Shown: piece after piece, positions 62,858 through 64,000 of the stretch | How the letters are laid out: the number at the start of each line of letters is the position of its first letter | How positions within the stretch are numbered: the stretch's first letter is position 1 | Assembly (NCBI RefSeq): GCF_022921055.1 | Contig: NZ_CP095068.1 | Coordinates: 73,785-137,784, forward strand | DNA: 64,000 nt | Direction: 5' to 3' | Source: Hymenobacter volaticus | GTDB lineage: Bacteria > Bacteroidota > Bacteroidia > Cytophagales > Hymenobacteraceae | Position numbers and translations under genes: made by a program | Notes under the pieces: model-generated | Told to the model about the DNA's origin: nothing | Database searches by the model: none | What the model saw: only the letters and a program-made list of their open reading frames with translations

Positions 62858-64000
62858 TTAAAACGTCACCGACAACCCGAGCGTCAGGTTTTTCAGAATC
62901 GGGTAGTTGTTGCCGTTGCCGCTGTTATTGCCTCCGATAATCTCATCCGAGCGGCCGATATTTTCCACGTCCAAGTCTTTGGTGACTTTGTAGAGCGGCG
63001 ACCAAGACCACAGGTTCTCGCCCGATACGTACACCCGGGCCGCCGTCATCTTGACGCGGTTGATTAAGGTGGCAGGCAAGTTGTAGCCGAGCTGAATGTT
63101 TTTCAGCCGGATGTACGCCGCGTTTTGTAGGTACTTGGTTTGCGTCTGGGTCAGCGTGCCACCCCCGTTTTGAGCGATGTAGCCCCGGTAGCGCGGGAAG
63201 TAGGCATCTAGGTTGTCCTCGGACCAGATGTTGCCGAGCTGCGACTTCGGGATTTTGTTGTAAGGGCGGTTGTACTGGCCCCAGAACACCCCCGCTTCCG
63301 CTCCCGGATACCAATCCTGGTGCCCGACGCCCTGGAAGAAGGTCGAGAAAAAGAAGTTGTTCCAGTTCAGATCCAGTGTGGCGCCGTAGGTGTAGCGTGG
63401 CAGCGAATTGCCTATCACCTGCCGGTCGCCGGGGCTGTCCACGGTGTTGTCGCCGTTGTTGATGACCCCATCACCATTCACGTCTGCAAACTTGATGTCG
63501 CCGGGCAGCAAACCGGAAGTGCCGCCCAGAAACAGAGCCTGCGAGGCCGAGTTGGTCACATCGTCGGGCGACGTGAAGTACCCCGCCGTGGTGTAGCCCC
63601 AGATTTCGCCGAGCTTCTGGCCTTCGTAGTAGTCGGTGAGGCGCTTGTTGGGGTTGTTGTACTTGGTGATGCGCGCTTGGTAGTCGGCCAAAGTCAGACG
63701 CAGGCCGTAGGTGAGCGGCTTGGCGCCCGCGCTGAGTTCGTCGCGCCAGCTCACGGCCAGTTCCCAGCCTTTGGTCTTGAGGTCGGCGTAGTTGCCTTTG
63801 GGCACGTCGGTACCGTACACGGCCGGCAAGGTCATGCCCACCGTGAACATGTCGGTGGTGTTGCGGATGTAGCCGTCGGCATTCAGCGTCAGCCGGTTGT
63901 TGAGCGCGCTCAAATCCAGGCCTAGGTCTTGGGTGGTTGAAGTTTCCCAAGTGAGCCCCGCCGGAATAACGCCCGGCTGGCTGGTATACTGCGGCCGCAC
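62858..64000 (-). CDS. SusC/RagA family TonB-dependent transporter, N-terminus outside window
   Basis: The last 380 residues of a second SusC-type outer-membrane barrel, open to the right window edge. TTQDLGLDLSALNNRLTLNA and DGYIRNTTDMFTVGMTLP are characteristic SusC barrel strands, followed by YADLKTKGWELAVSWRDE, GDIKFADVNGDGVINNGDNT, the usual SusC calcium-like loop, and the C-terminal ILKNLTLGLSVTF with terminal phenylalanine. Plug and signal peptide lie beyond 64000. It heads the operon SusC2-SusD2-EEP enzyme and pairs with the SusD at 61061. Confidence 0.93.
   Translation of the reverse strand: MRPQYTSQPGVIPAGLTWETSTTQDLGLDLSALNNRLTLNADGYIRNTTDMFTVGMTLPAVYGTDVPKGNYADLKTKGWELAVSWRDELSAGAKPLTYGLRLTLADYQARITKYNNPNKRLTDYYEGQKLGEIWGYTTAGYFTSPDDVTNSASQALFLGGTSGLLPGDIKFADVNGDGVINNGDNTVDSPGDRQVIGNSLPRYTYGATLDLNWNNFFFSTFFQGVGHQDWYPGAEAGVFWGQYNRPYNKIPKSQLGNIWSEDNLDAYFPRYRGYIAQNGGGTLTQTQTKYLQNAAYIRLKNIQLGYNLPATLINRVKMTAARVYVSGENLWSWSPLYKVTKDLDVENIGRSDEIIGGNNSGNGNNYPILKNLTLGLSVTF

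Overview
The window reads as chromosomal DNA of a GC-rich Bacteroidota, most likely Hymenobacter or a close relative in the Cytophagales. The support is two SusC/SusD pairs, a type IX secretion (T9SS) C-terminal domain, TAnnTTTG-type -7 promoter boxes, few Shine-Dalgarno sequences, Bacteroidota-style hybrid-sensor architecture (Reg_prop/Y_Y_Y kinase) and many lipoproteins. I saw no rRNA, tRNA or CRISPR array.

Layout. 1-4.2 kb: minus-strand glycan-type unit, a GH92 alpha-mannosidase (cut by the window edge) and a secreted PHP-like protein. 4.7-10.5 kb: regulators and small-molecule enzymes (AraC, SDR, HxlR, HSL-type esterase, Dabb protein, orphan barstar, class V aminotransferase). 10.5-13.2 kb: AT-rich gap, tyrosine recombinase with a dyad-containing promoter, and decayed sequence. 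13.3-20.5 kb: a cytosolic multi-PAS histidine kinase, small hypotheticals, a broken RsbQ-like hydrolase and a FabH-like ketosynthase. 20.5-22.9 kb: a pseudogene cluster (amidohydrolase, SusD and S41 protease remnants) with two very long palindromes. 23-26.1 kb: DinB protein and secreted or lipoproteins. 26.4-31.3 kb: AraC regulator (frameshifted), LuxR response regulator and Reg_prop sensor kinase. 31.4-41.8 kb: a set of cell-surface and secreted proteins. 41.9-48.1 kb: ArsR-controlled RND efflux operon. 48.3-49.7 kb: GH28. 50-64 kb: a minus-strand organophosphate locus.

Two things stand out. First, a 69-bp promoter element occurs four times (31425, 32166, 37865 minus strand, 38116). All copies have the same length, an invariant TCCGTTTC block and a terminal TAGnTTTG -7 box. 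They sit in front of four transcription units for exported proteins, next to an unlinked-target two-component pair. It looks like an undescribed regulon of surface proteins. Second, 50.7-64 kb combines two SusC/SusD pairs with a phosphoinositide-type phospholipase C, a secreted PHP hydrolase, a PafA-type phosphatase and an endonuclease/exonuclease/phosphatase-fold enzyme. This resembles a polysaccharide utilisation locus, but its enzymes act on phosphate esters rather than on glycans.

Caution on sequence quality: at least eight otherwise intact genes are each broken by a single missing base, mostly in or beside G/C runs. That pattern fits homopolymer under-calling as well as, or better than, real gene decay. 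These genes are listed as pseudogenes with their full reconstructed extents.
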